From the NCBI GenBank assembly GCA_964036315.1, contig OZ038485.1, positions 77,342,960 through 77,406,959 of the forward strand: a stretch of DNA of 64,000 bases. Reading direction: 5' to 3'. The notes below the pieces were generated by a model. It made no database searches. It was not told the origin of the DNA and worked only from the letters and a program-made list of their open reading frames with translations. This stretch comes from Acanthosepion esculentum. Lineage: Eukaryota > Mollusca > Cephalopoda > Sepiida > Sepiidae. A program made the position numbers and the translations under genes. This document shows positions 42,691 through 55,228 of this stretch, one piece after another. Positions within the stretch are counted from its first letter, which is position 1; each line of letters opens with the position of its first letter.

Positions 42691-44050
42691 GTGGACAGAA
42701 TTATTCACCCCCACTTCCATGATTACAAATAAAGCTGTAATACCTAAAATTTTTATGGAAACTTCATGGGCATTTTTTCACAAATGATGAAATAATGGAT
42801 TTGAAAGAATGTTCAGTGATGCCCACAACAGAATTTTCATTTCAATGTCAAACAATAATACAAAAAATACCAAAAAAACATTTAGCATTGGACAAAATTA
42901 TTGGTCCTCTTGCCTCAATAAACAATTTTGTAACCTTTATTCTTGATTATTGCCTTTAATCATTTTTGATAGTTCCTTACAAGATCACTACACACACTGA
43001 TAGGTATTTTGCTCCATTCTTCTTTGGCAATAACTTCCAGTTCCTCCAAATTAGAAGAACTTCTTTCTCATACTTTTTTATTCAAATATGACCATAAATT
43101 TTCAATGAAGTTTAGGTCAGGAATTTGTGCTCTCATGTGTTTCAGGTCATTGTCATGTGTTCCAACATGACAATAATCCAAAATAGTGATGCCCCAAAGA
43201 CAGCTTTCATGCACTTTGTTTTATATTATTTTAAAGAATAGTCAAATACTGCTTTTTATCCATGATACCCTGTACTCTCACTAGTTTTCCTGGTCCAGAA
43301 GCAGCAAAAAATCCCCACGGCAGAATGCTCTCACCACCATGCTTAATTGTAGGGAGGGAATTTTTGGTTTGTGAGCTTCATTCACTTTCTGACATACATA
43401 ATGGGAGTCAAGTGACCAAATAATTCTAGTTTGGTTTCATCTGACAATAAAACAGAGTTTCAATATTTACTCACATATTCTAGATGGCTTCTAGCATAAG
43501 CTAATCTGCATTTTAGGTCTTTAGCCTTAATCAAGGGAGTTTTCCTTGGGTGAAGTCCTGCTTGATGAAAGCATCTAGTGACTATCTTCATCAATACATT
43601 CAACCCTGATGTTTTTACATCATTGACAATGTCCTTTGTTGTTAAGTAAAGATTATTTGAGACATCTCTAAAAATTTCCTTTCCATTCTCTCAGAAATTA
43701 ACTATTTTTTGCCAGTCTTTAATTTATTCTCAACACAATGAGTCTCATTGTACTTCAGATAATGCTATGAATTGTCAATCTAGGAACATTTAAATGCTTG
43801 GAAAGTGTTGTATATCCATCACCTTGTTTGTACATATGAACTATCTTCATTCAGACCTTCTTGTCATCTTCAGACATCTTCCCCATGGTTGCAGAACGAA
43901 TAAGTTATCATGGTACATGACACTCACATATTGCCTTCTTTATTACCTTTTAGAATGTTATAGAATCAAGTCAATACTATTTCATTTTCAAGAGGTGTTT
44001 GTATTAAATTCCAAATTAAGAAAAAAACAGATCAAGTGACACCCCAAAGA
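42690..44050 (-). mobile_element. Tc1-like DNA transposon, degenerate
   Basis: The left end ttgtggacagaattattcac is a known type of Tc1 terminus and starts in a TA array. The body encodes a decayed transposase on the minus strand. A clear matching right terminus was not found, so the right boundary is approximate. Confidence 0.7.
42915..43886 (-). pseudogene. Tc1-family transposase pseudogene
   Basis: The start ATG is at 43884-43886 (MGKMSEDDKKV). HMYKQGDGYTTLSKHLNVPR follows, the first helix-turn-helix, then KLKTGKK and SERMERK. Later come SILPWGFFAASGPGKLV, the usual GG..WGC...G.G.L region, then WIIVMLEHM, the position of the second Asp (-DND--H in active copies). Near the end is LEELEVIAKEEWSKIP. 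At least a dozen stops and frameshifts occur. Tc1 transposases of this class are about 340 residues, and the spacing fits. Confidence 0.8.
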
Positions 44051-44834
44051 GAGTAGTAACAGATTATTTCTAAGGAAGTTTGAGGAAGGAGAGGAGGTAG
44101 CAGCTATGAGTGGAAGTCAGAGATGCAGGAGAAGGCAAGTTGGAGTTGGATGGGTTGATTAACATTCTCACTGCCACTAAAGGGCTGGATAATTGCTCAA
44201 AATTGGAAAATATCAGTTGAGACAAAGGAATGGTTGATATTTCTATGTCAGTCAGACCACCACCCAGTTTTGGGTGAAGTATTATAAAAACTGGGCATTT
44301 TGAGGCTTTCATTGAGAACGGGGCTGCAGAACAAGCAGAGTAAAACCGCAGGTTAGGCAAAACAGACTAGCAGACATCAGAGTAGTTCAGCAAAGTCCAC
44401 AGGAGAACTTAAAAAGAGTTATCACTTAAATTTGAATCAGAATGTGCCTAAGAACGCACTAGGCTACCTCCTGAACCCATGATCATGTACCAATCTAAAA
44501 CTAACAATTAGATGCCCAGAGTGAGCAACTAAGAACCCAAGTCTTAAGGTATAATTGTCTATCACCCCTGTGGTTTTCCTTTTTTTTTGGAAGCTTGTAT
44601 TTTTTTTCCAGTATTATCTTGTATAAACGATCTGTTAAAGTTGAAAAGAGTTGTTGTCTCCCTCATCATATAACTGTCAGAGTTGCTCTTAGCCATGGTA
44701 TACCAAATCCTGCAGCAAATTTCTGGTCGCTTGAGATCAGTAACAACATGGGCATTTGACTGAACTTTTTAACAACTGCAGAAGTCACTGCAACCAAAAT
44801 TGTATTCCTGATCAATCAAAATTTGTAAATAATT
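44051..44834. other. unidentified, moderately GC-richer stretch
   Basis: 44070-44500 is less AT-rich, with a 96-codon minus-strand frame (44070-44360) that I do not recognise. It could be an old repeat. The rest holds nothing I can name. Confidence 0.35.
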
Positions 44835-45110
44835 ATATAGGCCATACTAAAACCTGTGTGACACAAAGGCTCATTCTACACCTTTCTGACCATAGCTCAA
44901 TTTAATCTCATTTAAATATTCATGGTGACCTACTGGATACTATTCATAACATACTTGTTGACAACACAAATATAATAGCATCATCTACATGCAAAAAAGG
45001 CTAAAAATAATAGAAGCCTTATTAATAAAAACAAAAAAATTAACACTCAATAATATCAACTATGAACATAGACACAATGTTTTGAAAATGAAAATATTAT
45101 ATAAATACAT
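44835..45110 (+). pseudogene. Penelope-like GIY-YIG fragment, second copy
   Basis: Frames pieced by eye read YIGHTKTCVTQRLILHLSD, then NTNIIASSTCKKRLKIIEAL, LIKTKKLTLNNINYE and NVLKM. These follow the order of the fragment at 22950-23356 (YVGYTTNILTRRLTLHMPD, LEAIHIKKLKLTLNRINYE, NVLKCL). Stops interrupt it. No reverse transcriptase is present. Confidence 0.65.
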
Positions 45111-45392
45111 ACATGCAACAAACTATTTCTTGTTAACAGTTAATATATTTCAACCTTGAAAATGGCTAAATGTATAGCCAAAATCGCTTGGATAAAAAGA
45201 ACATTCAGACAGTTTTTATATAATTTATCATCTGAACAGAAAAAATTATTAGATCACATGAGAAAGTGTATAAAAAACTAAATCAACCCACCTTGTCTGT
45301 CGTATTCAATGAAATGTGCATGAAAGAAGGATTGCTGCCTAAATACATAAATATATATATATACATCTATATATATATAAATATATATATAA
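45111..45392 (+). repeat. 3' region and (TA)n tail of the Penelope-like fragment
   Basis: tcaaccttgaaaatggctaa and tagccaaaatcgcttgg (45150-45195) correspond to the CTGAAGATGGC..GCCGAAAC type of Penelope end. ttgctgcctaaatacataaa precedes a TA array at 45350-45392, exactly as at 23763-23831. Confidence 0.65.
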
Positions 45393-48285
45393 AAATTGAG
45401 ATCAAATACAGATCAAACATAGATCACAAGCTGACAGAATGATAAAATAAAGTGCAAATAGGAAATGTTTATCAATCTAACATCATTCACTTTTATTAAA
45501 GCTTCATTAGAGAATAAAATATGGAGAAAAAGAAGAAAGATATTCTGGTAATTTTACTTTTATGCTTGATTTTCAATAATCTCTCCTTGAATTTGGAAGG
45601 TCATAAATTATACTAATGTTCAGTTAACAAGTTGAATGCATGTGAAATACCAGAATTTCTTTCTTTTATTTCTCCAGATCCCATTCTCTGATGAAGCTTT
45701 AATAAAAGAGAAACATATTAAATTGTTTATCACATCCTATTTAGTCTTAAAATATGTGTTCAGACTTCAAATACGTGCATGTGAATATACTGGCCTACAG
45801 ATACATTTATATTAACAAATGAAATAATAAAATAAAAATTATTCAGGTATATAATATAATGTGTTAATCAGATAATTCATGTTGTACTTAGTTTGTTGAC
45901 ATGATCAAAATTGACACATCAAAAACAAGTTATCAGTATTTCTAATAAGGATAGATATTATCTCTTGTTAATGAAATAAATGGGTTGGATATCAAATAAA
46001 AAGATGGAGAACCATCTGGGTTTGTTATATTTACTTACATGCAAATACTCTTGGGAAATGTATGAGTCCCCCACTTTTCCCCACCCCCAACTATGGTTTA
46101 ATTAGTAGTACTTGTATCAGTAAATCATTATTAGCTCCAAAAAGTTTTATAATTTAAAAATATTTTCTGGTTTTAAGTAACGTACAAAAGGTACAAAAAG
46201 TACAAAATCAATCAATCAATCAATCAATTGTAGAAAGTTTGAAATGTATATAACTTGCTTTTAACAAAAGCAGAATCTGGTGTACATGCACACATACGTG
46301 TAATATCTATTTAAAAAACTAAGAAAATACATTTTTTAATGATTTTGAACACTAACAAATAAAATCTCATATAATATAATGTTTCACATTAATTGCGTTA
46401 CATAATATTCGAAATGGTTTTCTTTTATATGCATTTGTTAATACAGTTATTAGTGTAACTTATAAAAACTCATAAACATTTCTTTTGGCAAGGTATGTAA
46501 TAGCTTTGTGAAATATGAAGGAGAATTCATTTTCTTGCATGGATATCCTCTTTAGCTTAAAACTTCTTGATTGTGTTTAGTAAAACTTAAAAAACGTCTT
46601 AGTCTAGAACTTACAATTATTAATTGCATTTATGATCAACTTTGAAGTGACTTATAAGGGAAAAACCACTGTCAGTGTTTTTTTTCTACATTACACGTTT
46701 TGTATGACTTCAATCTTGTGCAATCTTACTTGCAATTCAAATCAGATGTATAGACACTCTTTTTCAATGTTACCACATATTCGACTTTTGTTAGATCAAA
46801 AATGTTGGAATTGTAGGAGTTCACTAATAGCTTATTACTCAACCTTTTCAAGGCCTACTTAAAAACTGTGAGTGATTAAACAAAGTGTTTATATAACTTT
46901 GGTTGTTACCTTGTTTTCAGCTTTTCTCCACTCTCAAGGTTGAATTGAGCACCTAAGAAATTCACCCGCTTCAAATCAGGTTAAATTTGAATGCTAAATC
47001 CTAACATTTTAAAAAACTTTACAAACTTCTTTATGATAATGTCAGTTTCCTACCATTGCACTTCTGAAGACCATCAATCAACCATCCTTGTACAATCCAA
47101 TATTGTCATTGCTCAAACATTTCCTCAAATTCGAAAACAAGTAAATTAAACCTAATCCTAAATCCTAGCATCATCATAGTGACATCAAAGCAACCACACT
47201 TACTCATCTTTATCCTTACAACCACTTTATGATACAACACCAACTTACAGCAATACTTGATAATTCTAAAGTTCCATCTGACAAGCTGGTGTGGCAGCCC
47301 ACAGAGAGGCCATTGCTTATCAGGTATATTAATATAAAGAATATACAGGAAAATATTGACACCAAAACCTGAGTTACAACAAAGGTAGAGATCTTAATAA
47401 AAAGGCCAAAGTTTTAATAATTGGCAAACAACCAACAACTTAATTACAAATATGTATATTTGTTGATTTGTAAGAACTGAAAGGAGTCACCATCTTGTAA
47501 GGGGTGAAATATTAAAAACATTTAAAAATGTTCCAAAGTGTGAGTATGTTGATATGCAAATGTGGTTAAATTAGTAGTTCAGTAAAAGGCGCATGGTAAC
47601 CATATGCAAGTGGTAAGTCAATGGAAATGTTTGTGTTTTATGGTCCTTGATAAAAGGATAAATTAAACTGAAAAGGAATCACTTGAATGAAGTGTTTTGG
47701 GACTGGTAAGTAAAATCCAAAAATGGTGTTGTGCTGAATGAAGAAAATGCTACACATGACATGTCATTACGTAAATCCAGAAATTCGTCAGGAGACCAAA
47801 TCATGATGCCTTGTTGTTAAGTAGAATTCACTATGGTGATGTGCCAATGAAAAAGGCACCAAAATGGTGTGGTTGCTAAGTAACCAAACATGATAGCATA
47901 GGCCATCATGATGGTGTTTCTGTGAACAAATGTTAAGAGAATTAACATGAAAAAACAATAAATAAATTAACAAAGCAACAAGAAAGAATTCAAACAAAGC
48001 AGAGGACTGGGTCACTCAACAGAAATAAACAGAATATTCTTGACCATCAAATCTGGGATGATGGTAAAGAAAAGAAAGGAAAATCAGATTTATGGCATCT
48101 TCCTGTTTTGTTAAAATTGAGAAAAACTGATACAGACGTAACAAAACCATTGTCAGTCAGGGAGCTAATCCACTCACGGTTGCTGAATTCTTCAGCACTT
48201 TCCCATATGTCTCTGCTATCATAAATCCAGCAAACTCTTCAATCAAGGAGAAACACTTTTCTCTCTCTTTAAACTTGACTATATA
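45393..48285. other. no gene; inverted repeat and (AATC)n
   Basis: 45495-45545 and 45655-45715 are inverted copies around ttttattaaagcttcat, forming a long hairpin. 46205-46229 is a short (AATC)n. 46075-46125 echoes 17905-17960. The remainder, including 46632-46862 and 47788-48015, has short unrecognised frames only. Confidence 0.55.
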
Positions 48286-48530
48286 TTAGGTCTGATCAAA
48301 AAGTATTGGGGCTGGTGCTATAAAAAGAAACAACAATACATATCACTTCAGCATTTAATCTCCTTCTCTAGCCACACACTTTATCTAGTTTCGTTTTCAT
48401 TGATGGAAACATTCCTGGAAATCCTTTTTGAGGATAGCAAGCAGCTGCCATATCTCAATCTCTTGGATTTCCACAATGTCTTGAAATATTGTTCCTTTCA
48501 AGTGGGATTTGATTTTTGAAAAGAAAATTA
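48286..48530 (-). pseudogene. mariner transposase C-terminus with terminal repeat
   Basis: The end ttaggtctgatcaaaaagta (48286) is a mariner terminal repeat next to TA. Inward on the minus strand the frame reads FFSKIKSHLKGTIFQDIVEI, then KKDFQECFHQ, stop, KRN-stop-IKCVAREGD, the FPKLKS..DF-ECF-QW--RW-KCV-SEGDYFEG end of mariner transposase. Two Trp codons and a Tyr codon have become stops. The 5' remainder is replaced by a (GT)n array at 48531-48560. Confidence 0.8.
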
Positions 48531-48563
48531 GTGTGTGTGTGTTTGTGTGTGTGTGTGTGCATG

Positions 48564-48606
48564 CATATTCCTCAGATCTCGCAAAGGGCGAGATCTGAGG
48601 AATATG
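48564..48606. repeat. 19-bp perfect hairpin
   Basis: The arms 48564-48582 (catattcctcagatctcgc) and 48588-48606 are exact reverse complements around aaagg. It lies directly after the (GT)n that interrupts the mariner. Nothing downstream suggests a terminator function in this eukaryotic context. Confidence 0.9.
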
Positions 48607-48865
48607 GTCACTGCTGGACCTTGGAAATGTGTTTGGCCCAAAACTGCTGCACAAGCCATGGTCACTGATGGAATCTCTATGGTGTGATGAGATAACCACA
48701 CTGCACACTTTCCTTCCAAGCACTGCTATAAACAGCAGAAGTGAGCAAGAATGTTATAACTTAGTGTGCATGCACAACAGAGTTCAAGGTCAGTCTGTGC
48801 TAAGCGAGTTCACTCTTCAAATTATAGCTCCATTACCGTAGTAACAGTTCCCATATTTTTTATAG

Positions 48866-48866
<1 letters not shown>
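48607..48866. other. unidentified, probably repeat-derived
   Basis: Higher GC than average (catggtcactgatggaatct, ttcaaggtcagtctgtgcta). A minus-strand frame crosses it without a recognised domain. It may be further transposon sequence. Confidence 0.4.
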
Positions 48867-48954
<88 letters not shown>

Positions 48955-48955
48955 A
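48867..48955. repeat. (TATC)n-(TA)n microsatellite
   Basis: Eight or so TATC units passing into about 25 TA units. Confidence 0.97.
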
Positions 48956-49515
48956 TAATTGAGTTACTTTAACTTATGTATGTGTGAAATAAAATAGTAA
49001 AAGGACCATAGAATATTAGGACACTCTATCAAAATGGAAAGTTAGAAATAAAAAGGATAAACATCAATATTCTAGGGGTTTATGAAAATAGATGGCCAAG
49101 TAATAGGATCTCTACAAGCAATAGAGAATAATATATGCAGGTATAGATAAAAACAAAAACAGAGTAGAGAAAGATATGAGGAAATGTGTTCTTGTATACT
49201 GGCAAATTTTGGACAGAGATCTTTTCATAAAAGTGAAAGCCCTTCAATATAGCCATAATAGTAGCATACACACAAAGCATGGCCAAAGAATTAGATAAGT
49301 TTTATAGCACACTAGATAATGCAGCAAAGAGTTAGTGCAAATCGCAACAAGTCATCATAGTCATGGGAGACCTAAATGCTAAGATATGGATTTTGAGCAT
49401 GCAATGAACAAAGAAAAAATAGTTCCAGTGGTGTACAGTAAGTGATTAAGTAATAACTAGCACCTGGTTTCAAGAACACACAAGATGTTTGTGGACACAT
49501 AAAAGCCGAGCAGGA

Positions 49516-49531
49516 CACACACACGCACGCA

Positions 49532-49562
<31 letters not shown>
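49516..49562. repeat. (CA)n/(CACG)n microsatellite inside the LINE
   Basis: acacacacgcacgcacgcgc and then pure CA units. It lies where the C-terminal half of the endonuclease should be. Confidence 0.95.
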
Positions 49563-49566
<4 letters not shown>

Positions 49567-51180
49567 TGATTAAGAAATGCAGTTCATTCTAAAACTTACC
49601 TAAGTGCCGACTTATATATAAACTCATACAGAAATAAAAGAAATCTGAAGCAATGCCAAAAATATGATACAAAATCTCCAGAATGACTCAATTTGCAAAT
49701 ATATAAATAGAATTAAGGACAAATATAAAAAGCCTAAAAAAGATAAGAATTCATGGTAGAACACCTCTTGTGACACTGGCAAATGATATCATCCCAAAGA
49801 AAGAGAAACAAGAAAAAACAAAGTGGTTGACAGAGGAAATTCTCAAGCTGATGACAGAACGATAGCAAATAATGCCAATGAATGGTACAATGTACAGGAT
49901 GATAAACAAAACCAATAGAAATAAATGCAAGCAGACAAAAGATGTTTGCCTCAATGAGAAGTTTGCCTAATGAAGATGTAGCAGTAATGCATAAAATGAT
50001 AAAATAATTAACAGGATGCATTTAAAAAGAAAAAAGAATGCTTATAATAAAAAATGAAGATGCACTTCAAAGATGTAACGAATACATTGAAGAACCATTC
50101 TATAACAAGTGAGATGAGAAACCCTCAATCAATATAAACCTGGAAGGACTGGCAATATTAAAATATTAAATAAGATCAGCATTGATAAAGGTTAACAGAA
50201 ATAGAGCAGCAGAATCACATGATGTCAGTCTTCCAGTTTCAGCACCAACAAGACAACTGAAATAATAATTGATGACATATCAAAAGACCTAAGTAAATCT
50301 ATCTTCGCAGTGATGCCAAAGAAATCTGATACAAATTAATGTTAGCTCCACTGGACAATCAGCTTAATCAATCAGCTACATAAATTAAAATTTTAAGGAG
50401 CAGAGCTTGTAACAGAATTGGACCAGAAATACGGCAATAATAACATGGCTTTGTTCAAGACACTGGAACAAGAAATGCTATTGTCATTATTACTATCATA
50501 GTGAGTTTTACAAATGCAAAAGCATAGATTAGGCAAAAGCATTTGATAAGGTACAAAATCAAAACCTATGTCAACTGCTAGGCAAACCTGATTTATATGA
50601 GAAATATATTAGGATAATCTGCAACATTTACTGGGAAATCATCTGCATACAAATAGGAAATGAGTTAGTCAAAAATAGAACACAGGGTAAGACAAGGATG
50701 TGTTTTCTCACAGGATTTATTTAATCTCTACAGCGAAATGAGCCTAACAAAACTAGAAAACCTACCAGGATTTACTACTGATCTCCATAATCTTAACAAC
50801 ATAAGATACATGGTTAACGCTAGGCGGATAATAAACTCAAAAGGAAAACTATAAAAATAAACTCTTAGAGAACATAGTAGAGAAAATTGAGAAGAAAGGA
50901 CTAAACATAAACTATAAATAGGCAGGATTTTTGATTGTCATCAAGATAGGGTGTGAGCTCTGAATTGGAAAAATCAGAATCAAGCAGGTGTGGAAATTTA
51001 GCTATCTGGTTACTGTTATAGACGGTAGAAAGTGCAACACAGATCCGAATGTAGTAATAGCGAAAGAGACCTCCCAGAAACTAAGCACAATGTTCAGACA
51101 TGGAAAATTTCATTAAAAACAAAGAAAAGAGTACTGAAATAGTAGGCCATATGTGCCTTCCTGTATGACAGTGAATGCTG

Positions 51181-51418
51181 GACAATTTCCTTACAGATGA
51201 AGAAGAAACACGAAGTGACAGAGATGTCAGTGAATCCCCAGACAATTTTCTTACAGATGAAGAAGTAACAAGAAGTGACATAGATGACAATGAATCCTAG
51301 ACAATTTCCTTACAAATGAAGAAGAAACACAAAGTGACATAGATGACAGTGAATCCTAGACAATTTCCTTGCAGATGAAGAAGAAAACTTGAAGTGATGG
51401 AGATAGTGAATGCTGAAC
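51181..51418 (+). repeat. 59-60-bp tandem amplification within the LINE
   Basis: gacaatttccttacagatga starts units at 51181, 51241, 51300 and 51359. Each unit continues gaagaaacacgaagtgacag. The related LINEs at 54.8 kb and 61.78 kb have this segment once (it encodes the CWMISSKMKKRLEVTEM region), so three extra copies arose in this element after or during insertion. Confidence 0.9.
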
Positions 51419-51540
51419 AGATGCCAGTGACGACAGAGAGTTACTAGGAACAGGATTTACTTAAAATTACTAGGAACAGGAATTTGTAGAGAGCCATGAT
51501 CTTCCCCATCCTGAACATACACAGCACATAAATAATGATG

Positions 51541-52509
51541 ATGATCTTTGAATGTGTCTTTTCATATACCTTCTTTTGCAAAGATCACAACAAATACCAG
51601 ACACTGATGAACACCTGAAAAGAGAAGTGAACAACTCACCAAAAAAAACAAAACGTAAATACTGCTACATGACTTCCAATTTTCCCAGGGCAATAGTCCT
51701 AATTCATGCTGACCATATTTCTCACCATGTTGACGAAAGAAAATACAACTGTCCACTGTATCCCATATTCAATTTCTTCTATTTCGCAGAAATAACCTGC
51801 AAACCTGGTTTCACAAATGCCAAACTTTACTTATGCGAAAAATAACTTCAAAATAGATATTGTTGGTGTACGTTGTGGAAGGGTTGTAGGAGGAAATAGG
51901 GAATAAGGTGGATTAGAGAATACATCCCAGCTATCAACCTGTAAAGCATAGTGGAAGCACATCCTGAAACTTATTATATTATGAGACAAAGCCTAAATAG
52001 GAGACCTTTCCATGAACTCGGAAGAGATCCTCTTCACAAATATTGCAATAAATCAAATATTTGGGTACAAGCTCTATGGATGACAACCTATTACCTACTA
52101 ACTATGGTTATTGAAACTTCTTGCCTCCTCACCCAACTCCAGGTAGGTCCTGTGACCTGTCAGTCCAGAAATTAAAATAAAGATAAAAGCTCATGTAGTA
52201 TACAACATTCTGGAAGTTCCTGGAAGACCAAATGACAATAGATATTTCTTAGACATTTTTTCACATTTTCTGATAATATTTTTTTCATTGGTTTCATTGA
52301 TTTTTCCTTACACAGAAAGCAGTATGAAACTCAATGTATTTTATAAAATTTAGTATATTTTTAAAATAGATATATTTAACATATTTTTATTAAAGGTTTT
52401 AATGTGATTTAGACTTTTCTCTTGTAAATTTTTGTAATTGAAAAAGTGTCAACAAAGTTATATTTTGTCTGGTGAGGGAGTTTTGTTCTTTGAGTTTACT
52501 AACAACTAT
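51541..52509. other. no gene recognised
   Basis: A 97-codon plus-strand frame at 51552-51845 and a 74-codon frame at 51951-52175 have no recognisable domain. The second part of the stretch is plain AT-rich DNA. Confidence 0.45.
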
Positions 52510-53232
52510 TTAAAACTGAATGTGCTGCCTTCTTCTGTGGGCTGCATCCCTTCAGGACATAGGTGACCATGACTCTCCACAACTTCCTATCCCTCATAGT
52601 CCCTAACAGCATTTCTACCTTTGCCAAAAGTTCCATCCCCTATTCTGCCATCAAATCACACAAGCTCATTAGGTAGGTGGCCAACTGCCTTCCTCTATCT
52701 CTCTTGCCCTCATTATGAATCTGACTATAAGTGTTCTTTGTGTTAACATTTTTTAAAGACTTTCTCATTGTTTACTTGCTCTGCCCATGTAATTCTCAGT
52801 ATCCTTTTGTGGAGCCACATTTCTTTTGCCTCTAATTTCCTCTTCATATCTGGTGAGCATTCACTGCCATACTGCATGGCAATTCAGTACTCTTTTCTAG
52901 ATTTCAAATAAAATTTTCTTGTTTCTTAGTAATTTGTTTCGCTTTTAAAATGTATCTTTAACTAATCTAATGCACGTTTGGGTTTCACTGTCACATTTTC
53001 CATTTAAACTTCTGTACTTGTTTGATGCTAACATCTCCAAATCGTAGTTCAAATCTTGGGATTTTTTTCTTGCTGACAACCTTAATTTCTGTTTTCTTAC
53101 AATTGATGACTAATCCTATTTTTTCACTTTCCTTTACTACCTAATCTAGGAGGTCCTTTAGTTTTCTTTCTGAGTCTGCCATTGACAAAGTGTCATCTGC
53201 ATATCTTATATTGTTAAGATTTAGCCCTCTGA
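52510..53232 (-). pseudogene. LINE, 3' half, minus strand (split by a nested insertion)
   Basis: From about 53225 down, the minus strand reads NLNNIRYADDTLSMADSERK, LKDLLD, VVKESEKIGLVINCKKTEI, then degenerating sequence to RVMVTYVLKGC-like words at 52560. YADDT is reverse transcriptase motif C with both Asp residues kept. The missing upstream motifs A and B are found at 55230-55500 on the same strand. A plus-strand LINE lies between the two halves. Confidence 0.8.
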
Positions 53233-55228
53233 TAATAAGATACGAGATACACAATGGAAACTCAAAATGGGATGCACTAAGAGACGCTTTAGTGAGATCA
53301 GCAAATGATATCATCCCAAAAGAGACAGGACAAAGAAAAAATGAATGGATGACGGATAAGATTCTTGACATGATGGAAAGGAGACAGAAAACTCTGCCAA
53401 GTTACAGAACGGAGTACAGAAAATTACACAATGAAATAAGGACCAAATGCAGGCAAGCTAAAGAAGAGTGGCTAAACAAAAAAATGTACAGAAATAGAGA
53501 GACTGAGTACCACCAACAAAGGAGATATGCACAGACAAAGCAACTAACAGGACAGAAGACATGCTCTTCTACAGGCTGTTTAAAACCAAAGGATGGAATG
53601 CTCATATTAGAGAAAGAAAAAATTCTTCAATGCTGAAGTGAGTATATTGGAGAACTATTCCATGATGAAAGGGAACAACCAGCAATACACAGAACTACTG
53701 ACAGACTTGGAATTCTGAAAACCGAAGTAAAAGCCGCACTGGCCAAATTGAACAAAAACAAGGCAGCTGGGCCAGACAGAATTGTAACAGAAATGCTGAC
53801 AGCCTTAGATGACTTTGTCATAGACAAGATCACTGAAATAACAAATAAAGTCTGCAACAGTGGGGATATACTGGAAGACCTCAGCAGATCTATCTTTGTA
53901 GCTATCCCTAAGAAACCAGGTGCAAATGAATGGGAACTCCACTGAACAATAAACCTAGTGAGCCACATGACAAAACATCATCTGTATTCTGATGAATAGA
54001 GCACGCAGCAGAATCAGGCCAGAGATAGGATGAGAACAGTGCGGGTTCGTTAAAGACACCAGAACAAGCAACATGATATTCATGCTCAGAATGTTATCAG
54101 AAAGAGTGATACATATGCAGAAGGACATGTATCTATGTTTCATAGACTACGCAAAGGCCTTCAACAAATTATGCCATAAGGATTTGCTGGAACTACTCAG
54201 CAACCTTGATATATTTGGTAAAGATATCAAAATAATCAAGGACCTATACTGGCAACAAACAGCATACATACACATAGGGAATGAGTTCAGTGAATATACA
54301 AAAATAGAAAGGGGTGTAAGGCAAGGATGCATCTTCTCACCCAACCTGTTCAACCTATACAGTGAGGCAATTCTGAGAGAATTAGAGACCCTACCAGGAT
54401 TTAGCATTGGCAGCTACAATCTTAACAACATAAGATACACAGAAGACACAGTACTGATATCAAATACAGAAATGAAAATCTCCTACAGAAGGTTGTGCAA
54501 GAGAGTGAGAAGAAGGGACTAAGCATAAACTACAAGAGAGAATGCATGTTCATCAGTAAGAGGTATGACCCTGAAATGTGATTTGCAGGTCAGGAATGCT
54601 AGAATCAAGCAGATGCAGAAGTTTAAATACCTGGGAAGCTATTTGACAGAGTACGGTAAGTGCAACACTGAGATCCATAGACTTATTGGGATGGCCAAGG
54701 ACACATTCCAAAAGCTGGGCAGAGTATTGTGAGACAAGAGGATTTCTTTGGTAACAAAGAAAAGAATACTGAGCTATTACATGACATCTGTCCTTCTTTA
54801 CAGCAGCGAATGTTGGATGATTTCCTCAAAGATGAAGAAGAGACTCGAGGTGACAGAGATGTGGTTCTACACGAGGATGTTAAGGATATCATGGACCGAG
54901 CATGTGAACAACGATGAGGTCTTAGAAAGGATGCAAACAAGGAGGGGGCTTATACTTAACATCAAGGAGAGGCAGCTGAAATTTCTGGGACACATAATGA
55001 AGAAGGAGGGCCTGAATAATCTGATACACATGGGTCAAATTGAGGGAAAGAGAGACAAGGGAAAACAAGGCATATCATACCTAGTGGGCTTAAGCAAGTG
55101 GATGACAGAACATGGTCTGGGAGACGTGGCAGAAGAAAGGAACTTGTTGAGAGTTGCAAGGGATAGAGGGAGGTAGAGAGCCATGATTGCCTACATCCTG
55201 AAAGGACATGGCACATAAAAAGAAAAAA
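53233..55228 (+). pseudogene. APE-type LINE nested inside another LINE
   Basis: It begins in the linker: NSKWDALRDALVRSANDIIP, WMTDKILDMMERRQKTL. Then come NKNKAAGPDRI, IFVAIPKKPG, MNRARSRIRPEIG, FIDYAKAFNKLCHKDL (motif A, 54139-54170), GVRQGCIFSPNLFNLYSE (motif B, 54311-54365), NIRYTEDTV (motif C, 54430-54450), and the C-terminal RMLRISWTEHVNNDEVLERM and LKFLGHIMKKEGLNNLI. Motif C should be YADD; T and E replace A and D, so the active site is destroyed. There are a frameshift near 53990 and a few stops. It is 5'-truncated, lacks endonuclease, and is relatively well preserved. Confidence 0.85.

Larger units (their letters stand above)
49010..51540 (+). pseudogene. APE-type LINE, decayed, endonuclease to 3' end
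   Basis: It opens with IRTLYQNGKLE and ININILGVYENRW, the beginning of an AP-like endonuclease. IIVMGDLNAKI (about 49352-49385) is the endonuclease D-N motif. NDIIPKK and WLTEEILKLMTER follow (linker), then NRAAESHDV, IFAVMPKK, GQGC-like sequence near 50690, NLNN-IRYM (the reduced YADD region, about 50795), and the 3' segment with gagagccatgatcttcccca. Frames are broken dozens of times. A (CA)n array (49516-49562) interrupts the endonuclease. The element ends with aaataatgatgatgat, a typical short repeat tail. It is the oldest-looking LINE here. Confidence 0.8.

Noticed and set aside
45660..45720. ctgatgaagctttaataaaa followed by gagaaac as a further hammerhead
   Set aside because: Stem II and III could be drawn, but stem I does not pair and the spacing next to stem II is off by one base.
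48564..48606. A transcription terminator hairpin
   Set aside because: The hairpin is perfect but lies in eukaryotic repeat DNA without a gene upstream or a T run after it.
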